In this document: in pieces, positions 1-5,128 of the stretch | How the letters are laid out: every line of letters starts with the position of its first letter | How positions within the stretch are numbered: the stretch's first letter is position 1 | NCBI GenBank assembly: GCA_003513015.1 | Contig: DOTA01000517.1 | Span: forward strand, 7,364-12,491 | Length of the DNA: 5,128 bases | Reading direction: 5' to 3' | Origin: Chloroflexota bacterium | Lineage (GTDB): Bacteria; Chloroflexota; Anaerolineae; Anaerolineales; UBA11858 | Notes under the pieces: generated by a model | What the model was told of the DNA's origin: nothing | Databases searched by the model: none | Seen by the model: only the letters and a program-made list of their open reading frames with translations | Made by a program: the position numbers and the translations under genes

Positions 1-1218
1 AGATTTGATAATTTTATTCCGCAGAATGTTAAGTTAACTAACAAACATGCTGCATTTAATTTGATCCGTTATATGCCGGAAGGAATTTCTCGGGCTGCTT
101 TGGCCCGCCAACTTGGCTTGAGCCGGGCGGCGATGAGTTCTATCATCGCTGATTTGCTGGAGATGGGATTGATCCGGGAATCCGAAAGTGCTCCTGTATC
201 CCGAGGACGCAGCCCCATTTTATTAAAGGTCAACCCCGATTTTGGGAAAGTAGTTGGCATTGATATGGGGGCTACCCATGTGGGTTTGATCCTGGCTGAT
301 TTTTCGGCGCATATTCTCAAAGCTGAAGAATACCCTTTCGATGTCAGCCAGGGGCCTCTGAAATGTCTGAGAGAAGCGGATTTACGTTTGCAAGCATTTC
401 TCGCAGATACACAAGTCAAATTGACCGATCTTTTGGGAATCGGAGTGGGGGTTCCTGGTCCAGTCGTCGCGGAGGTGGGTGGTGTGGTTGCACCGCCTAT
501 TATGCCCGGTTGGGATAACTTCCACATACAATCCTATCTTGAAAAACTTTGGGATTGCCCCATCGTTTTAGGTAATGATGCTGAATTAGGCGCCCTGGGC
601 GAGTGGGCTTATGGAGCCGGACGCAATGAGCGTCACCTGCTTTACGTTAAAGTTGGCTATGGCATCGGAGCCGGCCTGTTGCTCGATGGGCAAATCTACC
701 GGGGTGCTTCGGGGTGTGCTGGCGAAATTGGACACATCACCATTGAAGAAAATGGCCCCTTGTGTACCTGCGGCAATCGTGGCTGCCTTGAAGCCTTGGC
801 GGGTGGTCGATCGATCGCAGAACGGGGTCGAAAAGCGGCCCAAGCCGATCCGCGCTCGCAGTTATCTTCAATTTCTGCCGAACAGATCACGGCGCTTGAT
901 GTGGCAATGTTCGCCCGAAAAGGTGATATTATTGCACAAGAAATCGTTGCTCAAGCCGGAGGATATCTCGGAACTGCGCTCGCCAGTCTAATCAATATTA
1001 TGAATCCGGGATTGATCATCATTGGTGGCAGTATATCTCAAATGGGAGATTTGTTTTTGGAACCAGTTCGGCAAGCCGCCATGCGGCGCAGTTTACCCGT
1101 CTTTTCCAACGCTGTCAGGATTATCGCAGCTTATCTAGGGCAGCGCTCTGCCGCAATCGGAGCGATAACTCAGGTTTTAGCCTGGTCGGCTTATCGATCT
1201 TTAGCTCAATCAAAATGA
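1..1218 (+). CDS. ROK-family transcriptional regulator (5' end outside the window)
   Basis: This is probably a sugar-responsive DNA-binding repressor of the NagC/Mlc/XylR type. The frame is open from base 1 with no stop, and the residues before the TTG at 61 (QNVKLTNKHAAFNLIR) match the usual ROK lead-in to the helix-turn-helix, so the start lies upstream of the window. Numbering from base 1, a winged HTH spans about residues 29-60 (ISRAALARQLGLSRAAMSSI...), followed by a GRSPILLKVNP wing. The ROK sugar-kinase-like domain follows: phosphate-binding DMGAT at residues 88-92, GVGVPGPV near 148, and N192-D193, where D193 sits at the kinase catalytic position. Next come the GEIGH motif and the zinc motif CxCGxxGCxE, with ligands H245, C255, C257 and C262. 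The 405 visible residues nearly equal the usual repressor length of about 400, so only a short piece is missing. The effector is unknown; the neighbouring transporter gene suggests a sugar. The family call is secure. Confidence 0.93.
   Translation, partial: RFDNFIPQNVKLTNKHAAFNLIRYMPEGISRAALARQLGLSRAAMSSIIADLLEMGLIRESESAPVSRGRSPILLKVNPDFGKVVGIDMGATHVGLILADFSAHILKAEEYPFDVSQGPLKCLREADLRLQAFLADTQVKLTDLLGIGVGVPGPVVAEVGGVVAPPIMPGWDNFHIQSYLEKLWDCPIVLGNDAELGALGEWAYGAGRNERHLLYVKVGYGIGAGLLLDGQIYRGASGCAGEIGHITIEENGPLCTCGNRGCLEALAGGRSIAERGRKAAQADPRSQLSSISAEQITALDVAMFARKGDIIAQEIVAQAGGYLGTALASLINIMNPGLIIIGGSISQMGDLFLEPVRQAAMRRSLPVFSNAVRIIAAYLGQRSAAIGAITQVLAWSAYRSLAQSK
1058..1071. promoter_or_regulatory. 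Operator-like imperfect palindrome inside the ROK gene
   Basis: TGGAACCAGTTCGG matches the perfect palindrome at 1485-1498 at 11 of 14 positions and contains the complete left half TGGAACC. It lies about 427 bp upstream of the main operator, within codons near the ROK 3' end. LacI-type proteins can use distant auxiliary operators, but this lies in coding sequence and could be chance. Confidence 0.2.
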
Positions 1219-1231
1219 TTTTCAGTGATTA

Positions 1232-1280
1232 TGGCCAATACCAACTTGAAGTTGCCTGGTAGGCCAACATAGTTCTTTTA
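1232..1280 (+). terminator. Weak candidate terminator after the ROK gene
   Basis: TGGCC (1232-1236) pairs with GGCCA (1262-1266), and TACCA (1239-1243) pairs with TGGTA (1257-1261). This gives a 10-bp stem with a two-base bulge starting 14 bases after the ROK stop codon. The T-rich stretch (TTCTTTTA, 1273-1280) is interrupted and starts 7 bases past the stem, which is late for a strong intrinsic terminator. A nested CAACTTGAAGTTG palindrome (1242-1254) competes with the same bases. A separate promoter for the next gene at 1451 fits transcription ending around here. Confidence 0.33.
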
Positions 1281-1327
1281 CATCTCAAATCATCGGTGGT
1301 ATCAGGCTTTCATGGTGAAGTGAAGCG

Positions 1328-1349
1328 TTTGAACCCGTACTGGTTCCAA
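1328..1349. promoter_or_regulatory. Spaced inverted repeat sharing the operator half-site
   Basis: TTTGAACC (1328-1335) and GGTTCCAA (1342-1349) are inverted copies with one mismatch, separated by 6 bp. The right arm plus its next base, GGTTCCAAT, is identical to the right half of the perfect palindrome at 1485-1498. It sits about 153 bp upstream of that site, centre to centre. It may be an auxiliary site for the LacI-type regulator. However, the 6-bp gap differs from the gapless main site, so it may bind as a half-site or belong to another protein such as the ROK regulator. Confidence 0.35.
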
Positions 1350-1450
1350 TATAAAACCAAAGTAACCATGGTGCATATTGGGCGAAATACACTCAGTCAC
1401 TAGTAATCTGTTCAGAAACTCACATGAACGTAAAATCCCGGTAAAACTTC

Positions 1451-1479
1451 TTGACACTCGTTTCGAATTGTGCTAGTCT
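1451..1479 (+). promoter_or_regulatory. Promoter of the LacI-family gene
   Basis: A perfect -35 hexamer TTGACA (1451-1456) is followed, after exactly 17 bp, by TAGTCT (1474-1479). The -10 box is a modest match but is preceded by TGC (1471-1473), the extended -10 arrangement that compensates for a weak hexamer. Transcription should start near 1486, inside the palindrome at 1485-1498. That leaves a leader of about 28 bases before the ATG at 1514. The layout is the textbook one for an autorepressed regulator gene. Confidence 0.72.
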
Positions 1480-1484
1480 TAACA

Positions 1485-1498
1485 TGGAACCGGTTCCA
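1485..1498. promoter_or_regulatory. Perfect CG-centred palindromic operator (LacI type)
   Basis: TGGAACCGGTTCCA is a perfect 14-bp palindrome with CG at its exact centre (1491-1492). LacI-family repressors bind such sites: two HTH domains read the half-sites and a hinge-helix leucine wedges into the central CpG. The gene immediately downstream encodes such a protein, with the hinge leucine present (L59). The site covers the predicted transcription start, so occupancy would block initiation. Assignment to this particular repressor is inference from position. Confidence 0.75.
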
Positions 1499-1513
1499 AT
1501 TACTGTTACCAAG

Positions 1514-2527
1514 ATGAAAGATACGCCTCCTACCACCATCCGTGATGTGGCCCGCAAAGCCAAAGTAGGTGTTGGCACAGTTTCCCGGGTGCTCAACGAT
1601 AATCCATCTGTGAGCGAAAAAACTCGGGAAAAAGTGTTAACGGCAATTGAAGAATTAGATTACACTCCGAACCCAATCGCACGACAGTTATCCGTAGGCC
1701 GCACCTTAACAATTGGAATTATTCTTCCTTATCTAACCTTGCCCTCCTATATTGAACGATTGAGAGGCGTCCAGCATGTGTTGGCAAGCAGCGAATATGA
1801 TCTTGTCATCTTCTGCGTGGATGATCCTGCGCAAAAGAACGCATATTTTCAGGATCTTTCCCGGAAATCACGGGTTGATGGAATGTTGATCGTATCTCTG
1901 CCCCCGGATGATTTCCAAGCAGATTACTTCACCAGATCAGGCATTCCGACGGTTTTGATTGATTCTGACCATTCAAAACTGTGCTGTGTTGTAGCGGATG
2001 ATATTGAAGGCGGCCGAATGGCGACCCGATATCTGATTGAATTAGGACACCGGAAGATTGCGTATTTGACGGATTATCTGGAAACCCCCTTTCACCCCGC
2101 AATGTCATATCGTTACCAGGGTTATCGCTCCGCTTTAGAAGAGGTAGAAATTCCTTACAATCCGGATTATTTCATGCAGGGTGAACGCGATCGTGAAAGT
2201 GCGCGAGCGTTAGCTAAAAAACTTTTATCGCTCGATGATCCCCCATCTGCGGTTTTTGCTGCGAGTGATGCCAGAGCGCTGGGCATTTTAGAAGCCGCCC
2301 AGGAAATGAAAATAAAGGTGCCTTCCGAATTATCCGTAATTGGTTATGATGCTATTCGAGAGTCTGCTTATTACAACCTGACAACAATTGATCAAAGCTT
2401 ATTTGACTCCGGAGTGATGGGTACCCAAATGTTGTTTGATTTACTCACAAATCGTGCTCAGCCTCCTTGTAAAAAACACGTGCCCTTGAAATTGTTGGCT
2501 CGAAGTACCACCGCACCACCTCCTTAA
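1514..2527 (+). CDS. LacI/GalR-family transcriptional regulator
   Basis: This is a 337-aa ligand-responsive DNA-binding repressor of normal family length. The N-terminal HTH (residues 8-28) includes the recognition segment VGVGTVSRVLN. The hinge helix NPIARQLS (53-60) carries L59, the leucine that normally intercalates at the operator centre. A periplasmic-binding-protein-like core follows: TIGIILPYL, the VADDIEGGRMATRYLIELGHRKIAYL block, SDARALG with D252, SVIGYDAI with D279 near the ligand pocket, LTTIDQS, and an LLARSTTAP end. The effector cannot be read from sequence; a sugar is usual. I chose ATG 1514 because the in-frame TTG 1451 is the -35 box and ATG 1484 lies at or before the predicted transcription start, against the operator. 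No good Shine-Dalgarno precedes 1514, so translation may be weak, as suits a low-abundance repressor. It is probably self-repressed via 1485-1498. Confidence 0.93.
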   Translation: MKDTPPTTIRDVARKAKVGVGTVSRVLNDNPSVSEKTREKVLTAIEELDYTPNPIARQLSVGRTLTIGIILPYLTLPSYIERLRGVQHVLASSEYDLVIFCVDDPAQKNAYFQDLSRKSRVDGMLIVSLPPDDFQADYFTRSGIPTVLIDSDHSKLCCVVADDIEGGRMATRYLIELGHRKIAYLTDYLETPFHPAMSYRYQGYRSALEEVEIPYNPDYFMQGERDRESARALAKKLLSLDDPPSAVFAASDARALGILEAAQEMKIKVPSELSVIGYDAIRESAYYNLTTIDQSLFDSGVMGTQMLFDLLTNRAQPPCKKHVPLKLLARSTTAPPP

Positions 2528-2539
2528 ATAGTTTGCTAT

Positions 2540-2575
2540 CATCGAGGCTCAGTCGATGGCGCAAGCCAGTTTTTT
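2540..2575 (+). terminator. Probable intrinsic terminator of the LacI-family gene
   Basis: Thirteen bases after the stop codon, CATCGA (2540-2545) can pair with TCGATG (2553-2558). Next, TGGC (2557-2560) pairs with GCCA (2565-2568) around a GCAA tetraloop, and one base later comes a run of six T (2570-2575). The two stems share two bases, and a GGCT/AGCC alternative exists (2546-2549 with 2564-2567), so the exact fold is uncertain. A short GC-rich stem directly against a T run is typical of an intrinsic terminator. Confidence 0.5.
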
Positions 2576-2775
2576 ACGAATCTAATATCATTAAAAGCTT
2601 TCGTTTATAAAATTATGGCAAGTAATTTTCATTGTCAAATAAAAACGAGTGTTTCGTCCCATCCATTTGGTTGGGCATCATTTTGCATATGTTTTAATCG
2701 CATGCAATCCAAAGTGAACGCGCCACAGTTTATGCGAATTTGGCGTTCCTGGCTGCAACCTACTGCGTTTTTCAT

Positions 2776-2783
2776 GTTCCAAT
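2776..2783. promoter_or_regulatory. Isolated copy of the operator half-site
   Basis: GTTCCAAT is identical to the right half plus one base of the palindromic operator (1493-1500) and of the spaced site (1343-1350). It lies about 210 bp upstream of the binding-protein start codon and just before the terminator stem. No matching left half is present, so binding by the LacI-family regulator alone would be weak. Eight-base recurrence in both gaps is suggestive only. Confidence 0.22.
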
Positions 2784-2797
2784 CTAATTTTGTTGAT

Positions 2798-2841
2798 AAT
2801 AGTCCACCGTTTCAGAGAAATTTAGCGGTGGATTATTTTTT
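2798..2841 (+). terminator. Strong intrinsic terminator with no obvious upstream gene
   Basis: AATAGTCCACCG (2798-2809) pairs fully with CGGTGGATTATT (2826-2837): 11 Watson-Crick pairs and one G-U pair. The 16-base loop can itself form TTTC/GAAA (2810-2813 with 2817-2820). A six-T run (2836-2841) begins inside the stem base and continues past it. Only the + orientation has the T run. It lies about 270 bases past the LacI-gene stop, beyond a separate candidate terminator, and 151 bases before the binding-protein gene. It therefore either backs up LacI-gene termination, ends a small RNA, or attenuates the downstream gene. Confidence 0.72.
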
Positions 2842-2898
2842 AATAACCTTCAGGAATATAAAAAATTCCTTGGTATCGACTGGAAAACAAATTTTGAG

Positions 2899-2980
2899 AG
2901 GAGGTGGTTTTACGCACAAAATATTAATCAACACCATTACCTATCCCATTCAAAGTAATTCAATAAACTCACATTTCTAG
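2899..2980 (+). other. Orphan Shine-Dalgarno with an ACG-initiated mini-frame (possible leader peptide or relic)
   Basis: AGGAGGT (2899-2905) is a near-ideal ribosome binding site, but no ATG, GTG or TTG follows at a usable distance. The codon at the ideal 6-base spacing is ACG (2912-2914), one base from ATG. Read from there, a 22-codon frame (THKILINTITYPIQSNSINS plus HF) ends at TAG 2978-2980, whose AG forms the first bases of the binding-protein gene's Shine-Dalgarno. That overlap is the geometry of translational coupling. It may be a leader peptide with a rare start, a decayed small gene, or an accidental purine-rich stretch. I do not claim it is translated. Confidence 0.22.
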
Positions 2981-2984
2981 GAGG
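2979..2984 (+). promoter_or_regulatory. Ribosome binding site that sets the binding-protein start
   Basis: AGGAGG (2979-2984) lies 7 bases before ATG 2992. The alternative in-frame GTG at 2986 is only one base past this site and could not be used with it, so ATG 2992 is the start. Confidence 0.88.
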
Positions 2985-2991
2985 AGTGCTC

Positions 2992-5103
2992 ATGAAACGC
3001 ACAAAAATAATTTTAGTTCTGCTTAGCCTGCTGGTTGTTATGGCTTTAGCTTTGGCGGCCTGCGGCGGTGGAGCGACGGAAGAACCCGTGGCGGAGGCCC
3101 CCACAAAAGCCCCCACAGAAGCCCCCGTGGAAGTAGCCCCCACAGAAGATACTGGCGCAGCCATTGTGGCAAATGAAGCTACCCCAACTGTAGCCGTAAT
3201 GGAAGAAGGCTCCATCTATGGCGAGGCCCCCATGCTGGCTGAGATGGTTGCTGCTGGCGAACTGCCCCCCGTCGAAGAGCGCCTGCCCAACAAAGAAGAT
3301 ATCTTCGTAGTATCCCCGGTGGATGGCGTTGGCGAATACGGCGGCACCTGGCATAACGCTAGTTGGTGGCAGGGCATGGGTAACATTGAGATGATCGTTT
3401 ACGATCCCCCCGTGCGCTGGAAATCTGACTACACCGGCTACGAACCCGGTCTGCTTAAATCATGGGAAATTTCTGATGATGGCACCCAATTGACCTGGAA
3501 CTGGCGCCAGGGCATCAAATGGTCCGATGGCGAGCCTTTCGTCCCCTCAGTGGATATGGCTTACTGGTGGGAACTGGCGAACAATGAAGACTTCAAAGTC
3601 GTCACCGTGCCGTTCTGGGCGAGAAATTCAGATGGAACTACCATGGAAGTATCATTCCCGGATGACTATACAATGGTCATGAAATGGAATGAAGCCCACT
3701 ATATCGCCAACTTTGTGGTTGCGCAGGGCTTCTGGGAATGGCTGCCCATGGAGCGTCCTTTCCACTACTTGTCTCAGTTTGATCCCAATTACACGGCTGG
3801 CATGACCTATGCAGATCTGGAAAAGGCCGTTTATGGTGGTGACTGGTTGATGAACGTGGCTGGCTACCCCTGCTTGCACGCCTGGTGCCCGAGCGAAGTT
3901 GTTCCTGGCGAACGCACCATCCTGACCCGCAACCCCTACTATTGGAAAGTTGACACCGCTGGCAATCAATTGCCTTACATTGATTATATGGACACAGTTC
4001 TGCTGACTGACAACCAGGTTCGCCTGTTGGAAGTTGCCCAGGGCAAATACGAAGCCAGCTTCCGCGGCACGGATGATCCTAACAACATCCCCTTCTTGCT
4101 GGAGCAGGCTGAGGCCAATGATTTCACCCTGTGGCCCGGAGCGGTCAATGGTGCTGGTAGCTGGCCCGGTTGGAACATCAACATGAACTTCAATGACTGC
4201 GAGACCTACCCCGATACCTGCGAGGAGATCCGCGCGTTGTTGCAGAATCAAGACTTCCGCATCGGCCTTTCGATTGCCCTCAATCGCGAGCGCTTGATCG
4301 ACGTGGTTTGGGGCGGCATTGGTTACCCCACTGCCCTGACCATCAGCCCCCAGGCCTGGCACTTCGCCAGCCCCGAAGGCCGGAAGGTTTACGAAGAGTG
4401 GCGCGATACCTATGCTGAGTATGATCCCGAAGGCGCTAAGGCGCACTTTGATGCGGCCGGATTCGTCGATGCTGATGGCGACGGCTGGCGCGATCTGCCT
4501 AGCGGCGCCCCCTTCACCCTGGTGATGGATCAAGGCGACTGGGGTGGTCAGGTTGTACCCGTTTTGGGCAACGAAACCTACTCCAGTGACTTGAACGCCG
4601 TTGGCGTGAACACCCTGATCAACGACTTGATGGGCCAGCCCGATTGGACCCTGCGCTTCCAGCAAGGCTTGTTCATGATCCGCAACACCCACGCTTCTGA
4701 GCTGGATATCTGGACCTTCCCCGACTGGGTCTTCCCCTTGCGTGGCAACGAAGCCCGAGCCTGGCCATTGGAAGGCAAGTACTACGAAACTGGTGGTGCT
4801 GAAGGTTGGGAACCTGTACCTGGAACAACCTATGCATACGAACTGCAACAGTTGTACAAGAAGGGTATTGCTGAACCTGATGTAGAAAAACGTCACCAGG
4901 TTCTGTATGAAGCCATCCGCATCCTCATCGACAAAGGCCCCTTCATGATTGGTGGCTCTGGCGATCAGCAAATGCCCGTTGTGGTTCGCAATGGTTTCCA
5001 CGGTATCCCCGATCTCGTAATCCTTGGCCCGTGGGCGCCCGGCAGCCCTGGCAACCTCAATCCAGAACAATTCTGGATGGAAGCCAAGCTGCGCGGCGAG
5101 TAA
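2992..5103 (+). CDS. ABC transporter substrate-binding lipoprotein, family 5 (OppA/DppA-like)
   Basis: This is the extracytoplasmic receptor of an ABC importer, capturing oligopeptides or oligosaccharides and delivering them to permeases expected downstream. The 703-aa product begins with a basic MKRTK, a hydrophobic stretch and lipobox LAAC, with C24 lipidated, so it is membrane-anchored on the outside. An Ala/Pro/Thr/Glu-rich linker spans about residues 25-78. The binding domain follows: PMLAEMVAAGELPPVEERLP from residue 80, EYGGTW (115-120), the family-5 signature around W177-SDGEPF, NPYYW (314-318) with GNQLPYID (324-331), FRIGLSIALNRERL from residue 422, and the Asp-rich loop DADGDGWRD (493-501). 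At 703 aa it exceeds classic OppA (about 540 aa). The strong ribosome binding site and uniform C-ending codons suggest high expression. The substrate cannot be read: family 5 carries peptides, nickel and some oligosaccharides, and the flanking ROK and LacI regulators lean towards sugar. Confidence 0.95.
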   Translation: MKRTKIILVLLSLLVVMALALAACGGGATEEPVAEAPTKAPTEAPVEVAPTEDTGAAIVANEATPTVAVMEEGSIYGEAPMLAEMVAAGELPPVEERLPNKEDIFVVSPVDGVGEYGGTWHNASWWQGMGNIEMIVYDPPVRWKSDYTGYEPGLLKSWEISDDGTQLTWNWRQGIKWSDGEPFVPSVDMAYWWELANNEDFKVVTVPFWARNSDGTTMEVSFPDDYTMVMKWNEAHYIANFVVAQGFWEWLPMERPFHYLSQFDPNYTAGMTYADLEKAVYGGDWLMNVAGYPCLHAWCPSEVVPGERTILTRNPYYWKVDTAGNQLPYIDYMDTVLLTDNQVRLLEVAQGKYEASFRGTDDPNNIPFLLEQAEANDFTLWPGAVNGAGSWPGWNINMNFNDCETYPDTCEEIRALLQNQDFRIGLSIALNRERLIDVVWGGIGYPTALTISPQAWHFASPEGRKVYEEWRDTYAEYDPEGAKAHFDAAGFVDADGDGWRDLPSGAPFTLVMDQGDWGGQVVPVLGNETYSSDLNAVGVNTLINDLMGQPDWTLRFQQGLFMIRNTHASELDIWTFPDWVFPLRGNEARAWPLEGKYYETGGAEGWEPVPGTTYAYELQQLYKKGIAEPDVEKRHQVLYEAIRILIDKGPFMIGGSGDQQMPVVVRNGFHGIPDLVILGPWAPGSPGNLNPEQFWMEAKLRGE
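3097..3147 (+). repeat. Degenerate 12-bp coding repeats in the lipoprotein linker
   Basis: Four units of GCCCCCACAGAA-like sequence encode APTK, APTE, APVE and, after one extra valine codon, APTE. They lie just after the lipidated cysteine and form a flexible, acidic, proline-rich tether holding the binding domain off the membrane. Tandem codon repeats such as these can change copy number by slippage without breaking the frame. Confidence 0.8.
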
Positions 5104-5128
5104 TCTCTAGTAAGTCAATTGTGGCAGG

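Larger units (their letters stand above)
2655..2841 (+). ncRNA. Candidate structured RNA (small RNA or attenuator leader) ending in a terminator
   Basis: Several local hairpins line up before an intrinsic terminator without a protein gene. CCCATCC (2658-2664) pairs with GGTTGGG (2669-2675) with one mismatch and a 4-base loop. TTGCAT (2683-2688) pairs with ATGCAA (2702-2707). GAACGCGCCA (2716-2725) pairs with TGGCGTTC (2741-2748) apart from a two-base bulge. The strong terminator at 2798-2841 closes the series. This could be an independent small RNA or the early-terminated leader of the binding-protein gene. I do not recognise a known riboswitch class. The 5' end is a guess because no promoter is clear. 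Confidence 0.28.
2576..2978. other. Long AT-rich gap and leader upstream of the binding-protein gene
   Basis: No convincing protein gene lies here. The frame open from ATG 2615 to the stop at 2978-2980 lacks a ribosome binding site, has no recognisable domain and runs through a strong terminator. The stretch is clearly more AT-rich than its neighbours. Visible structure includes hairpins at 2658-2675, 2683-2707 and 2716-2748, a terminator at 2798-2841, a small hairpin AGGAAT/ATTCCT (2852-2870) and a strong orphan Shine-Dalgarno at 2899-2905. I could not find a convincing -35/-10 pair for the binding-protein gene. TATAAA-like boxes occur at 2606-2611 and 2857-2862, but neither has a good -35 partner. 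Confidence 0.6.

Noticed and set aside
586..991. Overlapping frames on both strands within the ROK gene
   Set aside because: They are shadows of a clearly conserved coding sequence, with no supporting motifs.
1365..1372. ACCATGGT 8-bp palindrome between the ROK and LacI genes
   Set aside because: It is too short and unrepeated to support a binding-site claim. AAAGCTTT at 2594-2601 was rejected for the same reason.
1451..1513. Upstream starts TTG 1451 and ATG 1484 for the LacI-family protein
   Set aside because: TTG 1451 is the -35 hexamer. ATG 1484 is at or before the predicted transcription start and abuts the operator. The conserved HTH starts just after ATG 1514.
2795..2800. GATAAT as a -10 box for the binding-protein gene
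   Set aside because: It has no acceptable -35 at 16-18 bp, and transcription would run directly into the terminator stem at 2798-2841.
2615..2980. 121-codon + strand frame in the gap before the binding-protein gene
   Set aside because: There is no Shine-Dalgarno before the ATG, no recognisable domain, unusual composition, and it runs straight through a strong intrinsic terminator.
2986..2991. GTG 2986 as the start of the binding protein
   Set aside because: It lies one base from the AGGAGG site. ATG 2992 has proper spacing and gives a normal signal peptide.
4804..4836. GGAACC/GGAAC repeats resembling the operator in the binding-protein gene
   Set aside because: They encode ordinary conserved residues (GWEPVPGTTYAYE) and do not form the palindrome.
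3652..5070. 472-codon open frame on the minus strand, opposite the binding-protein gene
   Set aside because: It is a shadow of the strongly biased codons of the real gene, has no ribosome site, and its translation shows no recognisable domain.

Overview
The window looks like chromosomal DNA from a free-living, sugar- or peptide-scavenging bacterium. My best guess is Chloroflexota (Anaerolineae-like). The basis is the mid-range GC content, the very long family-5 solute-binding lipoprotein (703 aa) with an acidic Ala/Pro/Thr/Glu linker after its lipobox, and the pairing of ROK and LacI regulators next to a transport gene. This taxonomic guess rests on remembered family style, not on a search. 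I see no rRNA, tRNA, CRISPR array, insertion sequence or phage gene.

Layout, all on the + strand. (1) Positions 1-1218 hold a ROK-family transcriptional regulator. Its reading frame is open to the left edge, so the true start lies outside the window. (2) Positions 1219-1513 are a regulatory gap. It has a weak terminator-like hairpin, a spaced inverted repeat at 1328-1349, and a well-formed promoter (TTGACA, 17 bp, extended -10). The promoter is followed at the expected transcription start by a perfect 14-bp CG-centred palindrome, a typical LacI-type operator. (3) Positions 1514-2527 encode a LacI/GalR-family regulator. Its start was moved to the ATG at 1514 because the in-frame TTG at 1451 is the promoter -35 box and the in-frame ATG at 1484 abuts the operator. 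(4) Positions 2528-2991 are a 464-bp AT-rich gap with a probable lacI-type terminator, several hairpins, a second strong intrinsic terminator at 2798-2841 that follows no convincing gene, a copy of the operator half-site, and a strong Shine-Dalgarno sequence with no normal start codon. (5) Positions 2992-5103 encode a complete family-5 (OppA/DppA-like) ABC transporter substrate-binding lipoprotein. The last 25 bases hold nothing recognisable. Permease and ATPase genes would be expected downstream.

Taken together this looks like the control end of an ABC uptake locus. Two ligand-sensing repressors precede the binding protein. The LacI-type protein probably represses itself and may also act on the binding-protein leader, where the half-site recurs. 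The genes are ordinary family members. The less ordinary part is the long leader in front of the binding-protein gene, which may contain a small RNA or a transcription-attenuation element plus a possible leader peptide. Nothing here amounts to a clearly new system.
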